This document shows, one piece after another, positions 7,380 to 14,776 of a DNA stretch of 44,837 nt. The position numbers and the translations under genes were made by a program. Origin of the DNA: Planifilum fulgidum (GTDB lineage Bacteria; Bacillota; Bacilli; Thermoactinomycetales; DSM-44946); the NCBI RefSeq assembly GCF_900113175.1, contig NZ_FOOK01000030.1:1-44837 (forward strand), given 5' to 3'. The notes below the pieces were generated by a model, which was not told where the DNA came from, searched no databases, and saw only the letters and a list, made by a program, of their open reading frames with translations. The first letter of the stretch is position 1. The number at the start of each line of letters is the position of its first letter.

Positions 7380-9419
7380 TCAGTTCAGCTTCATGGACGG
7401 GATGTTCTTCAATATCCAATGTTTCCACCTTGTCAATTTCGCCCGGAAATTCGGTTTTGTCGTGCATGGCTTCGCTTCGATGCTGATATTGCCGTGGATT
7501 GTGGCATAAGGCTTCAGAAGGGCATCTGAGATTATTCTTTGCTCCGGCAGGGAAACCGTTCCCTTGGGGATTCGGATGAAATGGTGTTGGTTCCGAATGG
7601 AACAGCTCACGTACAAATCCCATGTTCCCTCCCTGGCGAAGGGACGTGTGGAGAATTCGCCCTGAAAGGAGAAGGTGTTTGCGTCTAGCCGTTCCGTTGA
7701 GAGCGGGAAGTATTCATCCATCGGCATGGACCGCTCACGAATATACAAGGACAAGGAAGGTTCATCCTGAAGATCCTGTTTAAAGGTCAGGGACCCGGCA
7801 ATATGGATGTCGCTGGGGCCGTTCCATTCCATTTGGTCGACAGCGCAAATCGGTTTCTTCACCCGGACCCTTTGCTCGCTCTGCCTGAGGGCCGATTCGT
7901 AGACTTGCATCCACTGATCCACATATCGGTCTTCACTGAGGACCTCCGGGGTTTTCCTGGCCTCCTGTCCCAGGGATTCTCTCAGCCCCGGATCGGTGAA
8001 CAGTTTCACCATGGCATCGGCCAGTCCGTCGATATCGCCGGGTTTCACCAGAAGCCCGTCCACTCCGTTGCGGATAATGGTCCTGGGACCGTAGTTCACG
8101 TCGTAAGCGATTACGGGGGTGCCGACCATCTTGCTCTCGATGATGGACAGCCCGAAAGCCTCCTCGGAAGAGGGCAATACGGAAAAGGCCGCCCTTGAAA
8201 ACACACCGATGGCGTCTTGCGTGATGCCGCAAACTTTGACGTGCTGCTCCAGTTCCAAATTCCGGATCAGTTTTTGGTAGTCTTTTTCCTCCGGTCCGTG
8301 GCCCCAAATTTCCAATTTTGCTTGCGGAACCTTTTTCACAACCCGTTTGAAAGCCCGTATGGCGTGATCCACGTTTTTCAGCTTCACAAATCTTCCCACG
8401 TAAACGCAAGTGAAGGGCTCCCTCTCCACGTCCGGCCTCGGTTGAATCCTGGGAGCGCAGTGGGGAATGACGTGGAAGGTGGATCGAGGGCCGAATTGGC
8501 GCTCGACATCTTTTTTCTGGAGGTCGGTGGTAAAGATGACGGCATCAAACTGATCCACTTTTTCCAAAACCGTTCCGTGGACCTCTTTTAACGGCGCACC
8601 GTAGGTGTAGGGTTCTTGCAGATGAAGGGAATGAAACATCTTGATTTTGACGACATGGGGATGATTCATCTTGAGAAGGATATAATCCGTATTTTTCTTT
8701 GAGACATCCGTTTGAAAGATCGCCTTCGGATACCGGTCGGCGATTTTGTGAAGCCAATGGAGCTTCAGCGCCAGGACGTTCGGGAAGGTGTCGATGAGGG
8801 CCCCGTCCCGGTCAAACCAGTTCACCTGGATGCACTTTTTGGTTTTCGGGTTGTACCGGTACTCCAGAAAACAGCGTCCCGCCTCATCCAGGAACCGCTT
8901 TTGTCGGGGATTGGCGGTGTCCCGTTCATAATCGACGATCTGTCTGATGCGACCTTTCATGTCGAAGTGTTCACGGCGGAGAAGAACCCGGTTTTCATCG
9001 AAGTGGTCGATGAAGCTTAACCGCCCGTCGGCATCATACTCTTTATATTTGACGAGTTTGCCGTTTTGATACAGGTAATAGCCGTTTGTCTCCGGGTCGG
9101 GTTCAAGGTCGAATCCTTCTTCTTCCGCGGGATGATCGATCATAGGAGCATCGTCCGCCGCGACGGTCTGAAAATCGTCGTTTGTCTTGTGGGAGAGGTA
9201 TTCAAACAGGTTGAGAACGGGGATATCGGGATGGAGGAGGTTTAAACGGATCATTTCTCTTCGAATAAAGTCATAGTTGGGATTGAAGTTGAGAGTGAGA
9301 ATGGATATTTGACAATTCCTTTTTTCGCGAAGAAGCTTGGCTCTGGCGAGCACGTTGCGGGTTCCCCCGCCTCGGGTGTGGCTGATGGAGTTGAAGAGGT
9401 AGAAAATCGGCTCCCTCAT
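7380..9419 (-). CDS. Glycosyltransferase family 4, TagE/GtfA-like
   Basis: 679 aa, cytoplasmic or peripheral. The GT-B opening is FYLFNSISHTRGGGTRNVL. A middle section has short repeated beta-hairpin motifs (KYKEYDADGRLSFID, REHFDMKGRIRQ, FLDEAGRCFLEY), as in poly(glycerol-phosphate) alpha-glucosyltransferases and GtfA of accessory Sec loci. The catalytic C-domain has YVGRFVKLKNVDHAIRAF, EIWGHGPEEKDY, then SSEEAFGLSIIESKMVGTP with the E-x7-E nucleotide-sugar motif. About 130 residues of beta-rich extension follow. The ATG at 9419 (AGGGTGG, 5 nt) is chosen because the ATG at 9464 lies against the TATAAT box and would fall outside the RNA. The likely role is glucosylation of wall teichoic acid or a surface protein. 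No other wall-teichoic gene is nearby. Confidence 0.82.
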   Translation of the reverse strand: MREPIFYLFNSISHTRGGGTRNVLARAKLLREKRNCQISILTLNFNPNYDFIRREMIRLNLLHPDIPVLNLFEYLSHKTNDDFQTVAADDAPMIDHPAEEEGFDLEPDPETNGYYLYQNGKLVKYKEYDADGRLSFIDHFDENRVLLRREHFDMKGRIRQIVDYERDTANPRQKRFLDEAGRCFLEYRYNPKTKKCIQVNWFDRDGALIDTFPNVLALKLHWLHKIADRYPKAIFQTDVSKKNTDYILLKMNHPHVVKIKMFHSLHLQEPYTYGAPLKEVHGTVLEKVDQFDAVIFTTDLQKKDVERQFGPRSTFHVIPHCAPRIQPRPDVEREPFTCVYVGRFVKLKNVDHAIRAFKRVVKKVPQAKLEIWGHGPEEKDYQKLIRNLELEQHVKVCGITQDAIGVFSRAAFSVLPSSEEAFGLSIIESKMVGTPVIAYDVNYGPRTIIRNGVDGLLVKPGDIDGLADAMVKLFTDPGLRESLGQEARKTPEVLSEDRYVDQWMQVYESALRQSEQRVRVKKPICAVDQMEWNGPSDIHIAGSLTFKQDLQDEPSLSLYIRERSMPMDEYFPLSTERLDANTFSFQGEFSTRPFAREGTWDLYVSCSIRNQHHFIRIPKGTVSLPEQRIISDALLKPYATIHGNISIEAKPCTTKPNFRAKLTRWKHWILKNIPSMKLN

Positions 9420-9464
9420 GTTAGCCACCCTAACTTGCATTGTGATGCGATACGATTTTACCAT

Positions 9465-9470
9465 ATTATA
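9465..9470 (-). promoter_or_regulatory. -10 box (TATAAT) for the glycosyltransferase gene
   Basis: Perfect TATAAT on the minus strand, directly before the ATG at 9464. A TTGACT lies only 14 bp upstream; at the normal 17 bp the sequence is CTTTTG. The -35 element is therefore uncertain. Confidence 0.5.
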
Positions 9471-9500
9471 GTAGGTTCATGTTAAGTCAAAAGGGCAAAG

Positions 9501-9710
9501 GCGGCCTTCTTGGATAAACCCGACGTTGTCAGCCGTGCCGAGTGGGGAGCGGATGAATCGCTTCGCTACAATTCAAACGGTACGGAAAAGTGGCCGCGGG
9601 AATATGATAAAGTCATCCATCTCGTCGTCCACCACACCGACACGCCTGTGAACGATCCCGATCCTGCCGCCCGTGTCCGTTCCATTTGCTATTACCACAC
9701 GGTGACGCGA
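9501..9710 (+). pseudogene. Fragment of an N-acetylmuramoyl-L-alanine amidase (Amidase_2/PGRP domain)
   Basis: About 70 codons encode the start of an amidase domain: VVSRAEWGADESLRYNSNG, then VIHLVVHHTDTPVNDPDPAA and RSICYYHTVTR. The His in HLVVHHTDT is a zinc ligand of this family. Normally a WGDIGYN-type segment with the remaining catalytic residues follows; here the resemblance stops at about 9710 and the frame runs into a terminator hairpin. There is no signal peptide or ribosome binding site, so both ends are lost. It is a remnant that once cleaved peptidoglycan stem peptides, and cannot be active as it stands. Confidence 0.75.
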
Positions 9711-9773
9711 AAGACAGATATGCAACCATCTGAAGTAGCACCGGGACGCCGGATGAAACGGCTGAACTCCCGT

Positions 9774-9810
9774 GAAACGGTCTCTGTATTTCACAGAGGC
9801 CGTTTCCTTT
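9774..9810 (+). terminator. Strong hairpin, probable terminator after the amidase remnant
   Basis: Arms GAAACGGTCTCTGT and ACAGAGGCCGTTTC (14 bp with one mismatch) around a 5-base loop, followed by CTTT. The T-run is short. It may have ended the original amidase gene. Confidence 0.55.
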
Positions 9811-9945
9811 GCCTCAGGATGGTCGCTTTCCCGGGACGAGGTTCGGGCTTTCCGGTCGGTTGTCGTGAAGAGGCGACGGGATGGGGGAGGAGATGAGCGG
9901 ATGGCCGTCCGGTTGGGATTTTATTTCACAAAAAAGCAATAAGTT

Positions 9946-9973
9946 TTGCTTCGGTTTTTTCTCGCGCTAAACT
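9946..9973 (+). promoter_or_regulatory. Candidate promoter of the DUF4145 gene
   Basis: TTGCTT, a 16-bp spacer and TAAACT, ending 24 bp before the start codon. Both boxes are imperfect. Confidence 0.4.
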
Positions 9974-9997
9974 AATAGAAAAAGGAGGTGTCTCTGG

Positions 9998-10582
9998 ATG
10001 AACACATATTACCCGCCGGCCTTTCAATCAAAGCGGTTTCATTGCATGTACTGCCATGTGCTGGCCGAGCAGAACTGGTTCAGCATCAATGCAAAAAACC
10101 GGTTGTGGCGGTGCGTGTGCCATCATTGCAAAAACGAGTCGGTGTGGATAGAGATCAAGAAGGGTGAAGGCCGCATTTTGCATCCCGACATCCTCCAGGG
10201 CCCACCCCCCCACGATGAAATGCCGGAAGCGGTGAAGGAGTTTTATCTGGAGGCGGCGTCGATTGTATCCAAGTCTCCCCGGGGCGCTTCGGCTTTGCTT
10301 CGTCTGGCCTTGCAACGGCTGATGAAAGAGTTGGGCGAAACGGGGAAAAGCCTGGATGAGGCCGTCGCCTCCCTCGTTGAAAAGGGTTTGCCGGCGGTTG
10401 TGCAAAAGGCGTTGGAGCATTCCCGGGTGATCGGAAACGAAGCGGTCTCCCCGGGGCAATTGGATTCAAAGGATGACCAGGCGACGGCGATGCGGCTGTT
10501 TGACCTGATCAATTTCATCGTGGAAGACCGGATCACGCGCCAAAAGAAGATCGAGGCCCTTTATCAGAGCCTTTCCGGTTGA
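9998..10582 (+). CDS. DUF4145 domain-containing protein
   Basis: 194 aa. The ATG follows AAAGGAGGTG with 7 nt spacing, a near-perfect site. The N-terminus holds a zinc-ribbon-like pair of motifs, CMYCH (residues 16-20) and CVCHHC (about 39-44). The helical DUF4145 core includes PEAVKEFYLEAASIVSKSPR, GASALLRLALQRLMKELGE and the KGLP-x3-QKALEHSRVIGNEA segment characteristic of the family. DUF4145 proteins are often found fused to, or near, restriction and other defence genes, but also as single genes, and their function is unknown. Here it is monocistronic between an amidase remnant and a convergent penicillin-binding protein gene, so context gives no role. Confidence 0.82.
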   Translation: MNTYYPPAFQSKRFHCMYCHVLAEQNWFSINAKNRLWRCVCHHCKNESVWIEIKKGEGRILHPDILQGPPPHDEMPEAVKEFYLEAASIVSKSPRGASALLRLALQRLMKELGETGKSLDEAVASLVEKGLPAVVQKALEHSRVIGNEAVSPGQLDSKDDQATAMRLFDLINFIVEDRITRQKKIEALYQSLSG

Positions 10583-10691
10583 AGCGAGGAAGCGGAGGTC
10601 CGCAAGAAGCGTCCGCATTTCGGATGCGATTGCTGTTTCATTGCCATGGGACTATTTTTGGTTTTTTCCGTAATGCCGAAAAGGGAAAGGG

Positions 10692-10734
10692 AGAAGCCCC
10701 TTTGGGCTCTCGGGGTGGGGGCTTCTGGGTTTTG
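10692..10734 (+). terminator. Probable terminator after the DUF4145 gene
   Basis: Nine-base arms AGAAGCCCC/GGGGCTTCT enclose a 17-base loop and are followed by GGGTTTT. The loop is large and the T-run short, so it is moderately convincing. Confidence 0.5.
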
Positions 10735-10738
10735 AAGC

Positions 10739-10764
10739 AAAAAAAGAAGGCCCGCATCGGGGCC
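10739..10764 (-). terminator. Rho-independent terminator downstream of the penicillin-binding protein gene
   Basis: On the minus strand GGCCC-CGATGC-GGGCC is followed by TTCTTTTTTT. It lies about 160 bp after the pbp stop codon. Confidence 0.65.
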
Positions 10765-10776
10765 GGATGATCGGAT

Positions 10777-10827
10777 GGGACCGATTTGCAGCGCCCACCG
10801 CCAGGGAGCGGCGGGAAAATCGGTCCC
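10777..10827. repeat. Perfect 11-bp inverted repeat between convergent genes
   Basis: GGGACCGATTT at 10777-10787 pairs with AAATCGGTCCC at 10817-10827; the GC-rich 29-base loop may fold itself. It lies between the DUF4145 and pbp genes and may serve as a transcription stop for either. Confidence 0.6.
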
Positions 10828-10893
10828 TTCTTGTATGCGAGGGCGGTTTCCGACGGCGGTGAAGCGTTTTTCCTTTTCAGGCCTTTACGGGCG

Positions 10894-10913
10894 GGCGGGG
10901 ATGCATCCCCGCC
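10894..10913. repeat. Perfect 20-bp palindrome directly after the pbp gene
   Basis: GGCGGGGATGCATCCCCGCC reads the same on both strands. It begins 8 bp downstream of the pbp stop codon and has no T-run on either side, so it is either an RNA 3'-end stabiliser or a protein-binding site. Confidence 0.6.
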
Positions 10914-10921
10914 GTTTCTCC

Positions 10922-13132
10922 TCAGTTTTCCCCAATGCCGTTTCCACCGCCGCCTCCGGTGTTTCCGCCGCCATCTCCGCCGCCGGTTTCGCCGCCGCTG
11001 CCGCCGCCATTTCCGCCGCCACCGGGATTCCCGCCGCCGGTTTCGCCGCCGCCATTTCCGCCGCCACCGGGGTTCCCGCCGCCTTCACCGTTGTTACCGC
11101 CTGGGTGGGGGGGCGGGGAAGTGTTGTCGCCGCCGTTGTTACCTCTGCCGGGATTCGGTTGCGGCCGGGAATCGGGCGGTTGCGTGCCCGGTCCGGGGGT
11201 GTGGGGTTTTTCCGGTCCTGGATTCCAGGACGGTCCGTCGCTTTCGGGAGTGGAAGGTCCTTTCTTGGTGGGCCCCTCGAAGGATTTCGGCTTGAGTCCG
11301 GCATGGATCTCGGACATCACTTTGTGGAAGATCCGCGCCGGATAATCGCCGCCGCTCAGTTGGACCCGGCTGCCCTTGTCGTTGTAGACCATGGTGGCCA
11401 TGACGTAGCGCGGGGTGTAACCGACGAACCACGCTTCCTTGTAGTTCTGGGTCGTTCCCGTCTTTCCGGCCACTTCCCAGCCGGGGATCCGGGCGTTCTG
11501 CCCCGTTCCTCCCTCGACGACAAACTTCAGGATCTTCGTCATGATCCGGGCCGTCTGCGGACTGAACACTTTCCGCTGTTCCGGTTCCTTTTTCGGTTTC
11601 ACCTCGTCCCCGTCCCAAGCCTCAATCTTGCGGATGGTGTGGGGCTCGATGATCTTTCCGTCATTGGCGAAGGCGCTGTAGGCCCCCGCCATCTGAACGG
11701 TGTTGACTCCCTCGGTGAGGCCGCCCAGGGCGAGGGGAGCCAGGTAGCGGTCCTCCTTCTTGATGGGGAGTCCCATTTTTTTGGCGTATTCCGCTCCGGT
11801 CTTCACTCCGACCACTTCATGCAGCAGACGGACCGTGGCGGCGTTCAGGGATTTGGCGGCCACCGTGCGAAGGGGGACCCACCCCGAATAGGTTCTCGAG
11901 TAGTTTTGGGGCGACCAGCCGTTGACGGTGATCGGCGCATCCAGGACGCGGGTATACTCCGTGTATCCTTTTTCCTCGACGGCGGGGGCATACACGCTGA
12001 TCGGCTTGATGGAGGAGCCCGGCTGTTTCGGCAGCAAGGCCCGGTTCAGGTATCCGCTCAGATAGTTGCGGCCGCCGCCGACGGCGACGATTTCGCCGTT
12101 TTTCGGGTCAATGATCGTCGCTCCGGCGTCCAGGCCGGAATGGGCCTTGAGGAGAGGATCGTTTTTCAGCGTGTTTTCCAGGGTTTTTTGGGCGGAGGGA
12201 ATCAAACCGGTGTAGATTTTGTAAGCGCCGCTGGTCAGCTCCTGTTCGTCCATGCCGTAGCGTTCGGCCGCTTCGTCGATGACCATGTCCACGTAGGCGG
12301 CGTACTGGTTGTTCTTTTTGTATTTGGAGAGATACTTCCGGTTGACTCCCAGTCCCTTTTTCTGGTACTTTTTATTTTCCGCTTTGCTGATGAGTCCGGT
12401 CTCTTCCATCACGTCGAGGATGGTGTCCCGGCGATCCTTTGCCTTTTTGGGATGCAGGTAGGGGTTGTAAGATCCCGGTGCCTTGGGGAGACCGGCCAAG
12501 AGGGCGATTTCGTGGGGTTCCAGCTCCTCTTTGGTGATGTCCTTGTCGAAATAGATCTTGGCGGCCATTTTGACGCCGCGGACCTGGTTTCCGAGGTAGA
12601 TGTAATTGAGGTAGGCTTCGAGGATTTCGTCCTTGGTGTAACGGCGTTCCAGGTTCCAGGCGATCAGCGACTCCTTGATTTTCCGGCTCAGTTCTTTGTC
12701 CCGGTCTTGCAGGATGGCGTTCCGTGCGACCTGCATGGTGATGGTCCCGCCGCCCTCCACCGCGCCCATGGCGAGGAGGTTGCGCACCGTCGCCCGCCCG
12801 ATGCTTTTCCAATCCACGCCGTTGTGTTTGTAAAAGCGCCGGTCTTCGACGGCGACAAAGGTTTGGATCAGCAGATCGGACTTGATGTCCTCCAGCTTGA
12901 CGTATTCGAAGTGGGTGTCGCCGAGCTGGACCACTTTTTTATTTTGCCTGTCATACAAGGTGGAGGCGAAGTTCATCTTTTTCATCGATTCCAGATCGTA
13001 AACGCCGCCGGTCAGGAAGACGGCGGAACAGCCTCCGGCAATCAAAAGCAAGGAGGTGGTCAACACGAGGAACCACCATTTTTTCCCCATGCTTTTCCGC
13101 CACAGTTTCCACATCAACTGGAGTTGTCTCAT
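10922..13132 (-). CDS. Class A penicillin-binding protein (transglycosylase/transpeptidase)
   Basis: 736 aa, makes and cross-links peptidoglycan outside the membrane. A short cytoplasmic N-terminus precedes one membrane anchor (WWFLVLTTSLLLIAGGC). Transglycosylase motifs: FVAVEDRRFYKHNG with the catalytic Glu and GGGTITMQVARN. Transpeptidase motifs in order: SxxK in PGSSIKP, SxN in KSLNAAT and AGKTGTTQ. The last 110 residues are a Pro-rich linker and then an almost pure Gly/Asn/Glu tail, longer than usual for the family. The ATG at 13132 has GGGGAG about 10 nt upstream and puts the anchor near residue 20. It is probably transcribed alone; a hairpin with a T-run lies in its leader. It corresponds to PBP1-type enzymes; the exact paralogue cannot be told. 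Confidence 0.92.
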   Translation of the reverse strand: MRQLQLMWKLWRKSMGKKWWFLVLTTSLLLIAGGCSAVFLTGGVYDLESMKKMNFASTLYDRQNKKVVQLGDTHFEYVKLEDIKSDLLIQTFVAVEDRRFYKHNGVDWKSIGRATVRNLLAMGAVEGGGTITMQVARNAILQDRDKELSRKIKESLIAWNLERRYTKDEILEAYLNYIYLGNQVRGVKMAAKIYFDKDITKEELEPHEIALLAGLPKAPGSYNPYLHPKKAKDRRDTILDVMEETGLISKAENKKYQKKGLGVNRKYLSKYKKNNQYAAYVDMVIDEAAERYGMDEQELTSGAYKIYTGLIPSAQKTLENTLKNDPLLKAHSGLDAGATIIDPKNGEIVAVGGGRNYLSGYLNRALLPKQPGSSIKPISVYAPAVEEKGYTEYTRVLDAPITVNGWSPQNYSRTYSGWVPLRTVAAKSLNAATVRLLHEVVGVKTGAEYAKKMGLPIKKEDRYLAPLALGGLTEGVNTVQMAGAYSAFANDGKIIEPHTIRKIEAWDGDEVKPKKEPEQRKVFSPQTARIMTKILKFVVEGGTGQNARIPGWEVAGKTGTTQNYKEAWFVGYTPRYVMATMVYNDKGSRVQLSGGDYPARIFHKVMSEIHAGLKPKSFEGPTKKGPSTPESDGPSWNPGPEKPHTPGPGTQPPDSRPQPNPGRGNNGGDNTSPPPHPGGNNGEGGGNPGGGGNGGGETGGGNPGGGGNGGGSGGETGGGDGGGNTGGGGGNGIGEN

Positions 13133-13218
13133 GCGCAAACGGCTCCCCCCTTTCGGTTCCCCTGTACACCCATCTCTTTCTATCCGCAAACGGCATCGGC
13201 TTTTTCCCATGCCGGACG

Positions 13219-13251
13219 ACAAAACCCATGCGTTGCGAGGAAACGCATGGG
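13219..13251 (-). terminator. Hairpin with T-run between the dehydrogenase and pbp genes (terminator or attenuator)
   Basis: Minus strand: 10-bp arms CCCATGCGTT/AACGCATGGG followed by TTTTG. It is about 250 bp after the dehydrogenase stop and 87 bp before the pbp start. It either ends the dehydrogenase transcript or attenuates pbp. Confidence 0.6.
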
Positions 13252-13500
13252 CTTTGCGCAAATGACATCCTGAGCTCCAACCATCATCCATTGTATGTGG
13301 TTGGGGAGGTTTTCATCACAAAGCAGGCGTTGAAAAAATCCTTTTGCAGATGGAGCATCTATGCAAAGGGTCCATACGTTGTGCAACGGCAAGGAGCAAC
13401 ATGAAACGCTGTTCCCCAACGGTTTCCGACTGAGGCCGAACGCCCCCTAATTGTTAATTCTACCCAAAATCCGGTGAAAAGCAAGAGTACGGAAAAGGTT

Positions 13501-14586
13501 TTAATACCCCTGCAAGGTGGACCAGACTTCCAGTTTGGTTTGAACCTTTCGGATCACCTCATCGGTAAACTCGGTGGTGGTGGAGCTGCCTCCCAGGTCG
13601 GCGGTCCGCGTTCCCTCGCGGACGGCTTCGATGGTCGATTCGTAGATGGCCCGGGAAGCGGTGGATGCCCGGGGATCGTTGAAATAGGTGAGCAGGGAGG
13701 CCGCGGCCAGGATCATCGCCATCGGATTGGCGATGTTCTTGCCGAAGAGCGTCGGCGCCGTTCCGTGAGGCGCTTCGGCCATGACCACTTTTGGGCTGAA
13801 ATCTTCGTCGAAGCTGAGCAGGATCGATTCGGCGCCCGCGATGGATCCGAACAACTGCAGGACCAGGTCGCTCAGGCAGTCCCCGTCCCGGTTGAGGGCC
13901 GGGATCACCATCGGTTCGCCCGAATTGTTGAGAAGCAGGGCGTAGGTGGCGTCGATCAATTGGGGCTCGTAGGGCACCTCGGGATGCCTTTTGCTGGCGG
14001 CGTCCATTTCTTCCTTCAACATGCCTTCGTAGACGGGGCTGACGGTAAATTTGGGGCCGCCGAAGACTTTGGCGTTCATCCGCTTGGCGTGCTGGAAAGC
14101 GAATTCCGCGACGGCGCGGCAGGTTTTCCGGTCAATCCGCTCCGTCCGAAACGCCGCCTCCTCCATTCCTTCTCCCTCGCGCCATTCCTCCGCGCCGTAG
14201 GCGTCGCCCACCGCCATCCGGATGACGGAAATGGGGGCATAGGTGCCGGCCACCGGGCGCACTCCGGGAATCCGCCGTCCGGTGCGGACGATCACCTTGC
14301 CGTCGATTTCCCGGCGCAGGATGGCGTTGGGGCTGCCCACATCCCCCTTCTCCTCCGGCGTGATGGTGGCCGCCTTGAGACCGAAGCCGGCTTTTTTCAT
14401 CGCCTCCGCCGCCTCATAGACCACCTGGTTCTTGGTTTTTCGCCGGTTTTCCAAACTGAGGTCGAAGAACTGAAAGTCGATTTCAAAACGGATGACATCG
14501 GGATGAAGCACCCGGAGGGCCTCCTCCAGGAGCTCCTGCCCGGTTTGATCGCCTTTCATGACCACTACGGTTTTTCGCTCTGACAA
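13501..14586 (-). CDS. Isocitrate/isopropylmalate dehydrogenase family protein
   Basis: 361 aa beta-decarboxylating dehydrogenase, cytoplasmic. Family features: TITPEEKGDVGSPNAILRRE near residues 75-95, the arginine-rich substrate segment IVRTGRRIPGVRPVAG, LNRDGDCLSDLVLQLFGSIAG around the metal-binding aspartates, and AEAPHGTAPTLFGKNIANP binding NAD(P). The TTG at 14586 follows GAGGTGAT by 5 nt. The sequence departs from the standard IPMDH and IDH signatures, so the substrate (isocitrate, homoisocitrate, isopropylmalate or tartrate-like) is left open. No leucine-pathway or TCA neighbours are present. It diverges from cotA across 190 bp. Confidence 0.82.
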   Translation of the reverse strand: MSERKTVVVMKGDQTGQELLEEALRVLHPDVIRFEIDFQFFDLSLENRRKTKNQVVYEAAEAMKKAGFGLKAATITPEEKGDVGSPNAILRREIDGKVIVRTGRRIPGVRPVAGTYAPISVIRMAVGDAYGAEEWREGEGMEEAAFRTERIDRKTCRAVAEFAFQHAKRMNAKVFGGPKFTVSPVYEGMLKEEMDAASKRHPEVPYEPQLIDATYALLLNNSGEPMVIPALNRDGDCLSDLVLQLFGSIAGAESILLSFDEDFSPKVVMAEAPHGTAPTLFGKNIANPMAMILAAASLLTYFNDPRASTASRAIYESTIEAVREGTRTADLGGSSTTTEFTDEVIRKVQTKLEVWSTLQGY

Positions 14587-14776
14587 CGTCGATCACCTCA
14601 ACTACTAATGCTACCCCCAAACCGTGACGGGAATCAAGAAAAACTGCCGGGGAACGATCGCTTCATCCTTCCCGAAAACCCGCCCAATTTTTTCCGGCCT
14701 GGTTCCATGTCCGTTACTCCGGGGGCGAAGGGCGAATGAATTGAAAAAAAAAACGGTGTGGAAAGGAGCCGCTGGA

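Noticed and set aside
9998-10582. DUF4145 protein as part of a defence island
   Set aside because: No restriction, nuclease or other defence gene is nearby.
10894-10913. 20-bp palindrome as a terminator of the PBP gene
   Set aside because: No T-run on either strand; a better terminator lies at 10739-10764.
10775-13273. 832-codon plus-strand open frame opposite the PBP gene
   Set aside because: Shadow of the GC-rich PBP coding strand; no ribosome binding site, no domain, implausible composition.
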